Positions 7,608 to 15,792 of a stretch of 64,000 nucleotides of DNA are shown here, in pieces. The position numbers and the translations under genes were made by a program. Source of the stretch: PCRC01 sp017848435 (GTDB lineage: Bacteria; Pseudomonadota; Gammaproteobacteria; Burkholderiales; Burkholderiaceae_C). The notes under the pieces are model-generated. The model searched no databases. It saw only the letters and a program-made list of their open reading frames with translations, and was not told where the DNA came from. The DNA lies in contig OZ260072.1 of the NCBI GenBank assembly GCA_965284315.1, positions 2,666,001-2,730,000 of the forward strand. Direction: 5' to 3'. Numbering within the stretch: the first letter of the stretch is position 1; each line of letters begins with the position of its first letter.

Positions 7608-7673
7608 GCTATTGAATAAATAGCGGGTCACGCAGTAAATCAAAGGGGTTGGGGCTTGCAGAGGCTTCAATCC
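7608..7673 (+). repeat. 66-nt dispersed repeat, copy A
   Basis: Intergenic copy between rplT and pheS. It opens with GCTATT and a short palindrome (CGCTATT-GAATA-AATAGCG, 7607-7625), then carries the GGGGTTGGGGCTT block at the column where other copies read ACTGAGGCTTG. It aligns without gaps to copies at 18137, 25554, 32771, 35066, 48822 (minus), 55374 and 63631. Its 3' part forms the terminator-like hairpin described separately. Confidence 0.7.
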
Positions 7674-7680
7674 TTTTTTT
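7642..7680 (+). terminator. terminator-like hairpin 23 nt before pheS
   Basis: AAAGGGGTTGGGGC (7642-7655) can pair with GCTTCAATCCTTTT (7664-7677) over 14 positions, several of them G-U, with loop TTGCAGAG, and seven T follow at 7674-7680. It is built from the 3' end of repeat copy A. Only 23 bases separate it from the pheS ATG, so either it is leaky or it modulates read-through into pheST. Confidence 0.55.
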
Positions 7681-7703
7681 ATTCCCGACCACAGTACAAC
7701 ACC

Positions 7704-8756
7704 ATGAACGAGTTGGATGCACTGGTAGAGGCGGCTCAGGCCAGCTTCTCAAAGGCCACCACGCCGGCGGACCTGGAGAATGCCAAAGCGCAGTTTCTCG
7801 GCAAGTCCGGTCGCGTGACCGAGCTGATGAAAGGCATGGCCGCATTGAGCGTTGACGAGAAGAGGTCGCGCGGTGCAGCCATCAATTTGGCCAAGCAGGC
7901 GATTGAAGCGGCGTTGGCAGCGCATCGACAAGCCTTGGCGGATGCTGAACTGGCTCAGCAGCTGCAGGCAGAAGCGCTTGACGTTAGCTTGCCGGGCCGC
8001 CAACGCGGGCAGGGCGGTTTGCACCCGGTGTCGCTGACGCTGGAACGCATCGAGGCCATCTTTGGTTCGATGGGTTTTGATGTGGCTGAAGGGCCCGAGA
8101 TTGAGACCGACTGGTTCAATTTCACCGCGCTCAACACACCTGAAGACCATCCGGCCCGCTCAATGCACGACACCTTCTATGTTGAAGGCGGTACGGCCGT
8201 AGCGCCCAACCTGTTGCGCACCCACACCAGTCCGATGCAGATCCGCTATGCGGTGCAGCATGTGAAACGCCACCAGGCCGCCATCGCCAGTGGCGTTGGC
8301 ATGCCCGAAATCCGCGTGATCGCGCCGGGCCGTACCTACCGGGTTGACAGCGACGCCACCCACTCGCCCATGTTCCACCAGTGCGAAGGCCTGTGGATTG
8401 GCGAGAACGTCAGCTTCAAGGATTTGAAAGTGGTGTTCACCAATTTCTGCCGCACGTTCTTTGAGAGCGACGACCTGGTACTGCGTTTCCGCCCCAGCTT
8501 TTTCCCGTTCACCGAGCCCAGCGCCGAGGTGGACATTCAATTCCAGAGCGGGCCACTGGCCGGCCGTTGGCTGGAAGTGGCTGGTTCTGGCCAGGTGCAC
8601 CCGAATGTGGTGCGCAACATGGGGCTTGATCCGGAACGCTACATCGGCTTTGCCTTCGGCATGGGACCAGACCGGCTGACCATGCTGCGTTATGGCGTGA
8701 ACGACCTGCGCTTGTTTTTTGACGGCGACATCCGCTTTCTGTCGCAATTCCAATGA
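7704..8756 (+). CDS. pheS: phenylalanine--tRNA ligase alpha subunit
   Basis: 350 residues. It forms an alpha2beta2 enzyme with PheT that charges tRNA-Phe. The N-terminal coiled coil (about 1-90) is followed by the class II catalytic core: HPxSLTLERIEAIFGSMGF, ALNTPEDHPARSMHDTFY, the RTHTSPMQIR motif 2 area, and motif 3 in the GIAFGMGPDR-like stretch GFAFGMGPDRLTMLRYG. I chose ATG 7704; an in-frame TTG at 7656 lies inside a hairpin loop and adds residues foreign to the family. pheT follows 54 bases later. Confidence 0.98.
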   Translation: MNELDALVEAAQASFSKATTPADLENAKAQFLGKSGRVTELMKGMAALSVDEKRSRGAAINLAKQAIEAALAAHRQALADAELAQQLQAEALDVSLPGRQRGQGGLHPVSLTLERIEAIFGSMGFDVAEGPEIETDWFNFTALNTPEDHPARSMHDTFYVEGGTAVAPNLLRTHTSPMQIRYAVQHVKRHQAAIASGVGMPEIRVIAPGRTYRVDSDATHSPMFHQCEGLWIGENVSFKDLKVVFTNFCRTFFESDDLVLRFRPSFFPFTEPSAEVDIQFQSGPLAGRWLEVAGSGQVHPNVVRNMGLDPERYIGFAFGMGPDRLTMLRYGVNDLRLFFDGDIRFLSQFQ

Positions 8757-8810
8757 ATGCCCGAACCGCAGGCGGCATCTGCCTGCGGCTGTCGACAAGA
8801 GATCCTGACC

Positions 8811-11228
8811 ATGCAATTTCCCGAATCCTGGCTGCGTGAATTCTGCAACCCGCCGCTCAGCACGACCGAACTCGCCGACACCCTGACCATGGCGGGGCTC
8901 GAGGTGGAAGAGCTGCGACCGGTGGCGCCCCCGTTCAGCAAGATCGTGGTCGGTGAAATCCGGGATGCTGTTCAACACCCCGACGCTGACCGCCTGCGCG
9001 TCTGCCAGGTGGATGTGGGGCAGGGTGCCTTGCTGAACATCGTTTGTGGCGCGCCAAATGCCCGTGTAGGCATCAAGGTGCCTTGTGCCTTGGTGGGAGC
9101 TGAGTTGCCACCTGGCGACGACGGCAAGCCCTTTGTGATCAAGCTCGGCAAATTGCGTGGTGTCGAAAGCCAGGGCATGCTCTGTTCTGCCCGCGAACTC
9201 AGGCTGTCGGACGACCAGGGTGGGCTGCTGGAACTCCAGGCCGATGCCGTGGTAGGCCAGGACATCCGTGTTCACCTGGATTTGGACGACACGCTGTTCA
9301 CACTGAAGTTGACACCCAACCTCGCACACTGTTTGAGTGTCTATGGTGTGGCGCGGGAAGTGGCGGCCCTGACCGGTGCCCCGCTGATGACACCTGCAGT
9401 TGATTCGGTCGCCGTCAGCCATCAGGACACGCTGGCTGTACAGGTCAGCGCGCCCGATCTGTGCGGGCGTTTTTCTGGACGTGTGGTGCGTGCCATCAAC
9501 GCACAGGCCACCACGCCCGCGTGGATGGTGGACCGGCTGGCCCGGTGTGGCCAGCGCAGTGTGAATGTGCTGGTGGACATTTCCAACTACGTGATGTTCG
9601 AGGCGGGTCAGCCATCGCACATTTTTGACCTCGACAAAATCCATGGTGCGCTGGATGTGCGCTGGGGGCGTCCTGGTGAACAACTGAAACTGTTGAATGG
9701 CAACACCATCACCGTGGACGAGCAGGTGGGGGTGATTGCCGATGCGCAGCAGGTGGAGTCGTTGGCCGGCATCATGGGTGGTGACGCCACGGCTGTGTCG
9801 GACGACACCCGCAACGTGTACGTTGAAGCTGCTTTCTGGTGGCCCAAGACGGTTGCGGGCCGTTCGCGGCGATTCAATTTCTCCACGGACGCAGGTCACC
9901 GTTTTGAACGTGGGGTAGACCCAAGCCAGACTGTGGCGCAGATCGAGCGCATCACAGGTTTGATCCTTGCCATTTGCGGTGGTGAGGCCGGCCCAATAGA
10001 CGACCTGCAGGTGAATTTGCCGGTCGGCCAGCCGGTGACTTTGCGCGTGGCGCGTGCGGCCCGTGTGATTGGCATGCCACTCACTGCCAACGACTGTTTG
10101 GGTGCGTTGCAGCGCTTGGGATTGCCTGTTTCTGAACAAGCTGGTGTGCTGACCGTGACGCCACCCCCGTACCGATTTGACCTGCAGATTGAAGAAGACC
10201 TGATCGAGGAAGTGGCCCGCATGGTGGGCTACAACCAGTTGCCCACCACTCCGCCACTGGCGCCCATCACGGCCCGCGTCCGGCCCGAAGCACGCCGCAG
10301 CCCATTCGCGGTCCGCCGTGCGCTGGCCGAGCGTGGCTACCTGGAGACCATCAACTTCAGTTTTGTGGAGGAGCGCTGGGAGCACGAACTGGCTGGCAAC
10401 CCCAACCCGATTCGCCTGCTGAACCCGATTGCCAGCCAGATGAGCGTGATGCGGTCATCGCTGATGGGGTCGCTGCTGCAGGTGTTGAAGTTCAATCTGG
10501 ACAGGAAAGCCGACCGGGTGAGGGTGTTTGAACTGGGCCGCGTGTTCCTGCGCAGTCCCGAGATCCGTAACTCCGACACCACGGTCGAAGGGTTTGACCA
10601 GCCCATGCGCGTGGCGGGCTTGGCCTACGGTGCAGCCGATGGTTTGCAGTGGGGCTACAAGTCTGGTGCAGTGGATTACTACGACGTCAAGGGCGATGTC
10701 GAGACCTTGCTTTCACCGCTTCAAGCCAGCTTTGAACCCGCCGAACACCCTGCGCTGCACCCCGGTCGTTGCGCACGCATCAACATTGCGGGGGTATCGG
10801 TCGGGTACGTGGGCGAACTGCACCCGAAATGGCGCCAGCAGTACGGGCTGGCACAGGCCCCTGTGCTGTTTGAACTGGCGCTTGATGCAGTGCTGGCGCG
10901 CACGGTGCCCCAGTTCAGCCCTGTGACCCGGTTCCAGGTGGTGGAACGCGACATTGCCGTCACGGTTGCTGAAGCGGTCACCCATGCCCAGGTCATGGCG
11001 GCGGTGCACAGTGCACCAGGTGCCACGGTGCTGAAGCAAGCAGTGCTGTTCGATGTCTACCGCCCCAAGCAGGCCAGCGCCGGCCTGGCCATGGGCGAGA
11101 AAAGTCTGGCCATCCGCTTGACGCTGGGTGCCGATGACGCGACCATGACCGAATCACAGATTGACGTGGTGGTGCAGTCGGTGCTGGCACAGTTGGCCAG
11201 CCAGGTCGCAGCACGTTTGCGCAGCTGA
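8811..11228 (+). CDS. pheT: phenylalanine--tRNA ligase beta subunit
   Basis: 805 residues, normal for PheT. Domains in order: tRNA-binding OB fold (about 40-150, with VCGAPNARVGIKVPCALVGA), the B3/B4 editing domain (about 210-385), B5 (about 400-475) and the C-terminal ferredoxin-fold anticodon-binding domain (about 710-805, FQVVERDIAVTVAEAV). The start is ATG 8811; the frame is open back to 8757 but the preceding 18 residues do not match the family start MQFPESWLREF. It is co-transcribed with pheS and followed 32 bases later by ihfA. Confidence 0.98.
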   Translation: MQFPESWLREFCNPPLSTTELADTLTMAGLEVEELRPVAPPFSKIVVGEIRDAVQHPDADRLRVCQVDVGQGALLNIVCGAPNARVGIKVPCALVGAELPPGDDGKPFVIKLGKLRGVESQGMLCSARELRLSDDQGGLLELQADAVVGQDIRVHLDLDDTLFTLKLTPNLAHCLSVYGVAREVAALTGAPLMTPAVDSVAVSHQDTLAVQVSAPDLCGRFSGRVVRAINAQATTPAWMVDRLARCGQRSVNVLVDISNYVMFEAGQPSHIFDLDKIHGALDVRWGRPGEQLKLLNGNTITVDEQVGVIADAQQVESLAGIMGGDATAVSDDTRNVYVEAAFWWPKTVAGRSRRFNFSTDAGHRFERGVDPSQTVAQIERITGLILAICGGEAGPIDDLQVNLPVGQPVTLRVARAARVIGMPLTANDCLGALQRLGLPVSEQAGVLTVTPPPYRFDLQIEEDLIEEVARMVGYNQLPTTPPLAPITARVRPEARRSPFAVRRALAERGYLETINFSFVEERWEHELAGNPNPIRLLNPIASQMSVMRSSLMGSLLQVLKFNLDRKADRVRVFELGRVFLRSPEIRNSDTTVEGFDQPMRVAGLAYGAADGLQWGYKSGAVDYYDVKGDVETLLSPLQASFEPAEHPALHPGRCARINIAGVSVGYVGELHPKWRQQYGLAQAPVLFELALDAVLARTVPQFSPVTRFQVVERDIAVTVAEAVTHAQVMAAVHSAPGATVLKQAVLFDVYRPKQASAGLAMGEKSLAIRLTLGADDATMTESQIDVVVQSVLAQLASQVAARLRS

Positions 11229-11260
11229 ACCTGTTACGACGCGACACGGAAAACCCCACC

Positions 11261-11596
11261 ATGGAATTCTCAGTAGACAGCCTGGAGACGCCTGCCCTGA
11301 CCAAGGCGCAGTTGGCGGAGTTGCTGTTTGAGCAAATCGGGCTCAACAAGCGAGAGTCCAAAGACATGGTGGACGCTTTTTTCGACCTGATTGCCGACAG
11401 CCTGATCGAAGGCCATGACGTCAAGATCTCCAGCTTTGGCAATTTTCAGATCCGCACCAAGGCACCCCGGCCCGGTCGCAATCCGCGCACTGGGGAGGCC
11501 ATTCCCATTGGGGCTCGCAGGGTGGTGACGTTTCACACCAGCCACAAACTCAAGGCGCTGATCCAGGGCGACAGCGTTGTGCCATCTGCCGACTGA
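11261..11596 (+). CDS. ihfA: integration host factor alpha subunit
   Basis: 111 residues with the DNABII fold: the hallmark GRNPRTGEAIPI beta-arm and KISSFGNFQIRTKAPRPGRNP are present at the C-terminal half. IHF-alpha pairs with IHF-beta and bends DNA at specific sites. Compared with E. coli IhfA (99 residues) there is an N-terminal extension of about ten residues, as in many betaproteobacteria. Position directly after pheT is conserved across proteobacteria. Confidence 0.95.
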   Translation: MEFSVDSLETPALTKAQLAELLFEQIGLNKRESKDMVDAFFDLIADSLIEGHDVKISSFGNFQIRTKAPRPGRNPRTGEAIPIGARRVVTFHTSHKLKALIQGDSVVPSAD

Positions 11597-11706
11597 TGGC
11601 CGCTGCCTGCGGTGGGCGGCTGTTACAGTAAATTTCGCACGTTGCTGTGCAGCCGGCCGCAGTTAGAGTAATCTCCACGCTTTGGTCTGTACAGCATTGA
11701 TTTTTC

Positions 11707-12147
11707 ATGGGAAATAGCCTCCCACCCATTCCTGCAAAACGTTACTTCACGATTGGTGAGGTGGCCGATTTGTGTGGCGTCAAGCCGCACGTGCTCCGTT
11801 ATTGGGAGCAGGAATTCACGCAGCTGCGCCCGATGAAACGGCGTGGCAACCGGCGCTATTACCAACACCACGAGGTGCTGATGATTCGCCGCATTCGCGA
11901 CCTGCTGTACGACCAGGGCTTCACCATCAGTGGTGCCCGCAACAAGCTGCAGGAATTGGTCCAGATCGAACGCGAACGCAAGAAATCCGGCGAGGTCGCG
12001 CTGGACGGTGTCGAGGTCGTTGAGCTGGACGACATCAGCTTTGATGGACTGGAGGAGTTGGCCATGGTCAACGCGGGCTCCACGGCGGCTCAGCAGTTGA
12101 CGCAGTTGCGTCGCGAACTGAACGAGATACACGCACTGCTGGTGTAA
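11707..12147 (+). CDS. MerR-family transcriptional regulator
   Basis: 146 residues. The N-terminal MerR helix-turn-helix is clear (YFTIGEVADLCGVKPHVLRYWEQEF, then RRGNRRYY). The rest is a short dimerisation helix (RIRDLLYDQGFTISGARNKLQE) with no Cys metal site, so it is not a metal sensor of the MerR/CueR type. The C-terminal tail is acidic. It lies between ihfA and tRNA-Pro, a stable position in Burkholderiales that suggests a housekeeping role. The target is unknown. Confidence 0.9.
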   Translation: MGNSLPPIPAKRYFTIGEVADLCGVKPHVLRYWEQEFTQLRPMKRRGNRRYYQHHEVLMIRRIRDLLYDQGFTISGARNKLQELVQIERERKKSGEVALDGVEVVELDDISFDGLEELAMVNAGSTAAQQLTQLRRELNEIHALLV

Positions 12148-12203
12148 TTGGCATCGGGTCAGAGGCAAATGGCCCGCCCGGCACTGTATAATTGAAGGCT
12201 TGT

Positions 12204-12280
12204 CGGTGTGTGGCGCAGCCTGGTAGCGCACTTGCATGGGGTGCAAGGGGTCGAAGGTTCGAATCCTTTCACACCGACCA
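12204..12280 (+). tRNA. tRNA-Pro(GGG)
   Basis: 77 bases with encoded CCA. The acceptor stem is CGGTGTG/CACACCG. The anticodon stem-loop CTTGC-ATGGGGT-GCAAG gives anticodon GGG at positions 34-36, and the T-arm GAAGG-TTCGAAT-CCTTT is present. TATAAT at 12187-12192 is a good -10 box. Confidence 0.96.
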
Positions 12281-12395
12281 ATCGGACAGCATTGGACCGT
12301 TCAACAACAGACAGTCCAAGCGCAGCAAAAAAAGAACATTTGCGAACCGGATGCGTACAACCGCCATCCCTCGCGAATCACTGAAGGAGACCGTT

Positions 12396-12704
12396 ATGAA
12401 AATTGCAAGCATGCTGCTGGTCATCGGGACCGTGGTTTCGGCACCGGCATTTGCCAATCTGCAACTGGCTCAGAAAAATGCCTGCCTGAGCTGCCATGCG
12501 GTTGACAAAAAGGTGCTCGGCCCTGCATTCCAGGATGTGGCCAAAAAATACGCTGGCCAAAAAGACGCCGTGACCGCGATCACGGCCAGCATCAAGAACG
12601 GTGGTTCCGGCAAGTGGGGCCCGATTCCCATGCCTGCTTCGGAAGGTCTGAGCGAAGCCGATGCAAAAACATTGGCCACCTGGATTGCCGGCGGCGCGAA
12701 ATAA
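12396..12704 (+). CDS. periplasmic c-type cytochrome (c551/c552-like)
   Basis: 102 residues with a signal peptide (MKIASMLLVIGTVVSAPAFA) and a single haem motif CLSCH near residue 30. A Met within the PIPMP stretch near residue 80 is the likely distal ligand, typical of small class I cytochromes that carry electrons to terminal oxidases. The start is ATG 12396 with a GAAGGAGA ribosome binding site. The terminator at 12740-12769 follows, so it is probably monocistronic. Confidence 0.92.
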   Translation: MKIASMLLVIGTVVSAPAFANLQLAQKNACLSCHAVDKKVLGPAFQDVAKKYAGQKDAVTAITASIKNGGSGKWGPIPMPASEGLSEADAKTLATWIAGGAK

Positions 12705-12739
12705 TGAACGCCTGTTGGTTTTGAGCCAACACCGCCCTC

Positions 12740-12769
12740 AAAAAAAGCCCGCTGCATGCGGGCTTTTTT
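12740..12769. terminator. bidirectional terminator
   Basis: AGCCCGC-TGCAT-GCGGGCT flanked by seven A on the left and six T on the right. It serves the cytochrome c gene on the plus strand and the Nudix gene on the minus strand, whose stop codon starts in its T-run. Confidence 0.9.
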
Positions 12770-13326
12770 CATGTCACGTCCACGCTGTGGAAGCCAATGT
12801 GGCCGTTCTTGCGGTCTGAAAAATAGCGCTGCAAGGCCTCCCGCACGGTGCGAAAAGCCAGCTCCTCCCAGGGAATGTCCTGCTCATTGAACATGCGGGC
12901 TTCGATCGTTTCGTGCCCTGGGTTAAACACGGTGCTGCGCAAACGCGCCAGATAGAACAGGTGAACCTGCCCGACGTGGACCACATTCATCACCGCGAAC
13001 AGGGGCCCCATGTCAATATTGGCGCCAGACTCCTCATCGGTTTCACGTGCGGCGCCCTGAGTGCTGGTTTCTCCCAACTCCATGAACCCTGCGGGCAAGG
13101 TCCACTTACCCCAACGGGGCTCAATGTTGCGTTTGCACAGCAACACCTGTTCTTGGCCGGGTGGCCCCCAAAGGGGGATCGTGCCGACCACATTCAGTGG
13201 GTTTTCGTAGTGGATGGTGTGGCAGACGGTGCAGACAGCACGTTGCCGGGTGTCGCCGTCGTCAGGGACGCGGTATGCAACCGCTGCGCCGCAGGCGCGG
13301 CAGTGTCGAATCGGGGGTCTGAGCAT
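12769..13326 (-). CDS. Nudix hydrolase with N-terminal zinc ribbon
   Basis: 185 residues. Two CxxC pairs (CRAC near residue 9 and CTVC near 32) form a zinc ribbon like that of NADH pyrophosphatases. The Nudix box is intact: GFMELGE, then RE, then EESG. Such enzymes cleave NDP-linked compounds (NADH, ADP-ribose, FAD-type). The full-length NudC N-terminal domain is absent, so the substrate is uncertain. No close neighbour suggests a pathway. Confidence 0.9.
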   Translation of the reverse strand: MLRPPIRHCRACGAAVAYRVPDDGDTRQRAVCTVCHTIHYENPLNVVGTIPLWGPPGQEQVLLCKRNIEPRWGKWTLPAGFMELGETSTQGAARETDEESGANIDMGPLFAVMNVVHVGQVHLFYLARLRSTVFNPGHETIEARMFNEQDIPWEELAFRTVREALQRYFSDRKNGHIGFHSVDVT

Positions 13327-13690
13327 GCCGGGAGTGTACGGCGTAGCCAGAAATGGCTTGGGGTGCCAAAGAGGGTGACAAGGGCCTCAGCAGGGAAAGT
13401 ATCCTGTCTTTTGGCGTGAGGCCCAGTTGTTTGGGCGGGTGGCGGTGGTGGGCTGGCCCGGTTGAGGGCAGGTACCGGCCGCAAGGGATGGGTGTCAGCA
13501 AGCCCGTGCGGGCGAGCGCCGACGGTCACGGTCGTCTTTTTTCCAGCTGTTGGTGTGTGTCTTGTCCATGGTGGTCTGTCCTTTGTGCCAATACAACGTG
13601 GCCACGGTACGGAACGTTGACACGATTTCTTCTTCGGGCGTGTAACGATTTGCAAGCCGCTTGTGGCAACAGGTGCAAATGCCGGTGGAC
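13327..13690. other. gene-poor stretch, small ORF possible
   Basis: About 360 bases between the Nudix gene and the tRNA-Ser terminator hold no convincing gene. The only candidate is a 24-codon minus-strand ORF, 13569 to 13495, beginning MDKTHTNSWKKDDRD, with AAAGGA nine bases upstream. The peptide is very basic and hydrophilic and I do not recognise it. A longer frame to 13698 begins with TTG inside the terminator and is unlikely. Confidence 0.3.
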
Positions 13691-13729
13691 AAAAACAAAG
13701 GCCCCGTTCACAGGGGTGAACGGGGCCTT
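13691..13729 (-). terminator. terminator after tRNA-Ser
   Basis: A perfect 14-bp stem (AAGGCCCCGTTCAC with GTGAACGGGGCCTT, 13698-13729) and a 4-base loop. On the minus strand it is followed by a T-rich run, so it ends the tRNA-Ser transcript. Confidence 0.88.
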
Positions 13730-13766
13730 GCTGACATCAATTTTGGGCAGCGGTCACGCTGCGCTC

Positions 13767-13857
13767 TGGCGGAGAGGGCGGGATTCGAACCCGCGGAGGG
13801 AATTACCCCTCACACGCTTTCCAGGCGTGCGACTTAAACCGCTCATCCACCTCTCCG
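13767..13857 (-). tRNA. tRNA-Ser(GGA)
   Basis: 91 bases with long variable arm and encoded CCA. The minus strand starts CGGAGAGGTGGATGAGCGG and has anticodon loop CTGGAAA with anticodon GGA. The acceptor strands CGGAGAGG and CCTCTCCG pair. Confidence 0.96.
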
Positions 13858-13872
13858 AAGCCCACGATTGTA

Positions 13873-14250
13873 TCAGCGGGAAGGGGTGCTTTGAGGCAAG
13901 GCATGCCGTTTCAGTTCGTCGATGGACACGGCTGCCAGTGCCTGCAGGTGGGTGGATTCCAGCACCACCGGCGGCGCCACGCCGGCGTCCAGGGCTTCTT
14001 TCCAGCGGTTGACACACAGGCACCAGCGGTCACCGGCCTTGAGTCCGGGGAAGCGCCATTCCGGGCGGGGTGTGACGAGGTCGTTGCCACGCGACAGCGA
14101 GTAGTCGAGAAAAGCCTGCGTCATGCGGGCGCAGACCACATGGGTGCCATGGTCAGTGGCATCGGTGTTGCAGCAACCGTCCCGGAAAAAGCCGGTGAGG
14201 GGCGCGTAGGAGCAGGGGACCAGTTCGGTGTGCAGGACGTTCAGTGGCAT
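13873..14250 (-). CDS. DUF2237 family protein
   Basis: 125 residues matching the DUF2237 pattern as I recall it: NVLHTELVPCSYAPLTGFFRDG, then CCNT, HVVCARMTQAFLDYS, GNDLVTP, FPGLKAGDRWCLC and a late ESTHLQAL. Its several conserved Cys (PCS, GCC, VCA, WCLC) suggest metal or redox chemistry, but the biochemical role is unknown. It has no signal peptide. It starts 6 bases after the SPFH gene stop, on the same strand, so it may be transcribed with that pair. Confidence 0.85.
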   Translation of the reverse strand: MPLNVLHTELVPCSYAPLTGFFRDGCCNTDATDHGTHVVCARMTQAFLDYSLSRGNDLVTPRPEWRFPGLKAGDRWCLCVNRWKEALDAGVAPPVVLESTHLQALAAVSIDELKRHALPQSTPSR

Positions 14251-14256
14251 GGTGGC

Positions 14257-15171
14257 TCAGGCCGATTTGTGCGACTGGACCATGGTCATGGCCGAGGCGA
14301 TCAGGGTGGACACCTCGGCCATGTTGCTGGGCACCACGAGCGTGGTGGTCGCATCGGCGGCAACCCGGCTGTAGGCCTCGACGGCTTTTTCGGCCACTTT
14401 CAGCTGCACCGCCTGTTCGCCGCCGGGCTGGCGGATGGCGGCAGCGATGCGTTCGATGGCCATGGCGGTGGCGTCGGCCACGGCAGTGATGGACGCAGCC
14501 TCACCTTGTGCGTTGTTGATGGCGGCCTGTTTCTCGCCTTCAGAACGGGCGATGAAGGCCTCGCGCTCGCCGGTGGCGATGTTGATCTGCTCTTGGCGCC
14601 GGCCTTCGGAGGCGGCGATCAACGCACGTTTTTCGCGTTCGGCGGTGATTTGCGCCTGCATCGCGTGCAGGATGGCGGCCGGTGGGGTCAGGTCCTTGAT
14701 CTCGTAGCGCAGCACTTTCACGCCCCAGTTCAGGGCAGCCTCGTCAATGGCGGCGACCACCTGCGCGTTGATGATGTCGCGCTCCTCGAAGGTCTTGTCC
14801 AACTCCAGCTTGCCGATCACGCTGCGGAGTGAGGTTTGTGCCAACTGCGAGATGGCGACCAGGTAGTTGGACGAGCCATAGCTGGCGCGCATGGCGTCGG
14901 TCACCTGGAAGTACAGGATGCCATCCACCTGCAACTGGGTGTTGTCGCGTGTGATGCAGACCTGGCTGGGCACGTCGAGCGGAATCTCTTTCAGGCTGTG
15001 TTTGTAGGCCACCCGGTCGATGAAGGGGATGATGAACTTCAGGCCTGGCGTCAGCGTGCGGTCGTACTTGCCAAGGCGCTCCACCACCCAGGCGTTTTGC
15101 TGCGGCACGATCTTGAAGGTGCGGACAATGAAGATGATGGCGATGACGCCCAGAACCAGTGCTATTTCCAT
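14257..15171 (-). CDS. SPFH/band 7 (stomatin, QmcA-like) protein
   Basis: 304 residues. An N-terminal membrane anchor (MEIALVLGVIAIIFIV) is followed by the band 7 domain: FKIVPQQNAWVVERLGKY, TLTPGLKFIIPFIDRV, and the LPLDVP-like EIPLDVPSQVCITRDN. A long coiled-coil with repeated AEREK/SEGEKQAAINNAQGEA follows, then a C-terminal tail. SPFH proteins form large membrane-associated oligomers and organise lipid domains or regulate proteases. The start ATG at 15169-15171 has AGAGGTCTTCG upstream. It pairs with the NfeD gene 29 bases upstream, the common SPFH-NfeD combination. Confidence 0.92.
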   Translation of the reverse strand: MEIALVLGVIAIIFIVRTFKIVPQQNAWVVERLGKYDRTLTPGLKFIIPFIDRVAYKHSLKEIPLDVPSQVCITRDNTQLQVDGILYFQVTDAMRASYGSSNYLVAISQLAQTSLRSVIGKLELDKTFEERDIINAQVVAAIDEAALNWGVKVLRYEIKDLTPPAAILHAMQAQITAEREKRALIAASEGRRQEQINIATGEREAFIARSEGEKQAAINNAQGEAASITAVADATAMAIERIAAAIRQPGGEQAVQLKVAEKAVEAYSRVAADATTTLVVPSNMAEVSTLIASAMTMVQSHKSA

Positions 15172-15200
15172 CGAAGACCTCTTTAAAAAATGACGCTGAA

Positions 15201-15644
15201 TCAGCTTGCCGTGGCAGCGGGCAGGGGAACCAGTACCAACACACTGCCTTCCACCGCGGCCACCGTGTGCGGCCCCGCCCGGGGCGTGGCACCAGCCTGC
15301 AGCCGGGCTTGCCACTGGCTGCCCCGGTAGGTCACGCGGCTGGTTCGGTCGGCTTCCCAGTGTGCGACGTGCAGCTGCGCGCCCACGTCCATGTTCACGT
15401 CGCGGTTGGCCGACGCCGGGGCAGAGGGGGGCGCACTGGCGCGTTTGGCGTACCAGAGGCCGGTGCCGATACCGCCCACCAGTGCCGCAACCACAATCTG
15501 CGCGGTCAGCCCCAGGCCGAGGTGGGTTGCCACGGCGGCTGCGGCCAGGCCGAGGGCAACCATCAGCAGGTAAAACGTGCCGGTGGCCAGCTCGATGGCC
15601 ACTGCGCCGCCCGCCAGCAGCCACCAAATCGTCGAATCTGCCAT
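15201..15644 (-). CDS. NfeD-family membrane protein
   Basis: 147 residues. Two to three hydrophobic helices occupy about residues 7-60 (WWLLAGGAVAIELATGTFYLLMVALGLAAAA and a second segment). They are followed by an OB-fold soluble domain from about residue 90 (VGAQLHVAHWEADRTSRVTYRG). NfeD proteins act with SPFH partners, as the next gene shows. The frame is open well upstream, but the start MADSTIWW at 15644 fits the family and has GAGGGTGAG before it. Confidence 0.9.
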   Translation of the reverse strand: MADSTIWWLLAGGAVAIELATGTFYLLMVALGLAAAAVATHLGLGLTAQIVVAALVGGIGTGLWYAKRASAPPSAPASANRDVNMDVGAQLHVAHWEADRTSRVTYRGSQWQARLQAGATPRAGPHTVAAVEGSVLVLVPLPAATAS

Positions 15645-15792
15645 CTCACCCTCTCGTGTCGTGTGAACACCCATTTTGGGACAAAAGCGTGGCCCTGCCA
15701 CGGCAGTGACGCGTAATTTCCTTACACTTCGCGGCTTATCCGGAATTTCCGGTGTTGCCCCTTGCCCTTTTTTTGCACCTGCCGAGGCCTGA

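Noticed and set aside
7584..7619. An 11-codon ORF (MTGFPSGLAIE) after rplT as a PheM-like leader peptide for pheST
   Set aside because: Only one Phe codon and no good ribosome binding site of its own; it overlaps the rplT stop by one base and runs into the repeat by chance.
13353..14012. A 219-codon plus-strand frame over the tRNA-Ser region
   Set aside because: It covers the terminator, the tRNA and the antisense of the DUF2237 gene, so it cannot be a real gene.
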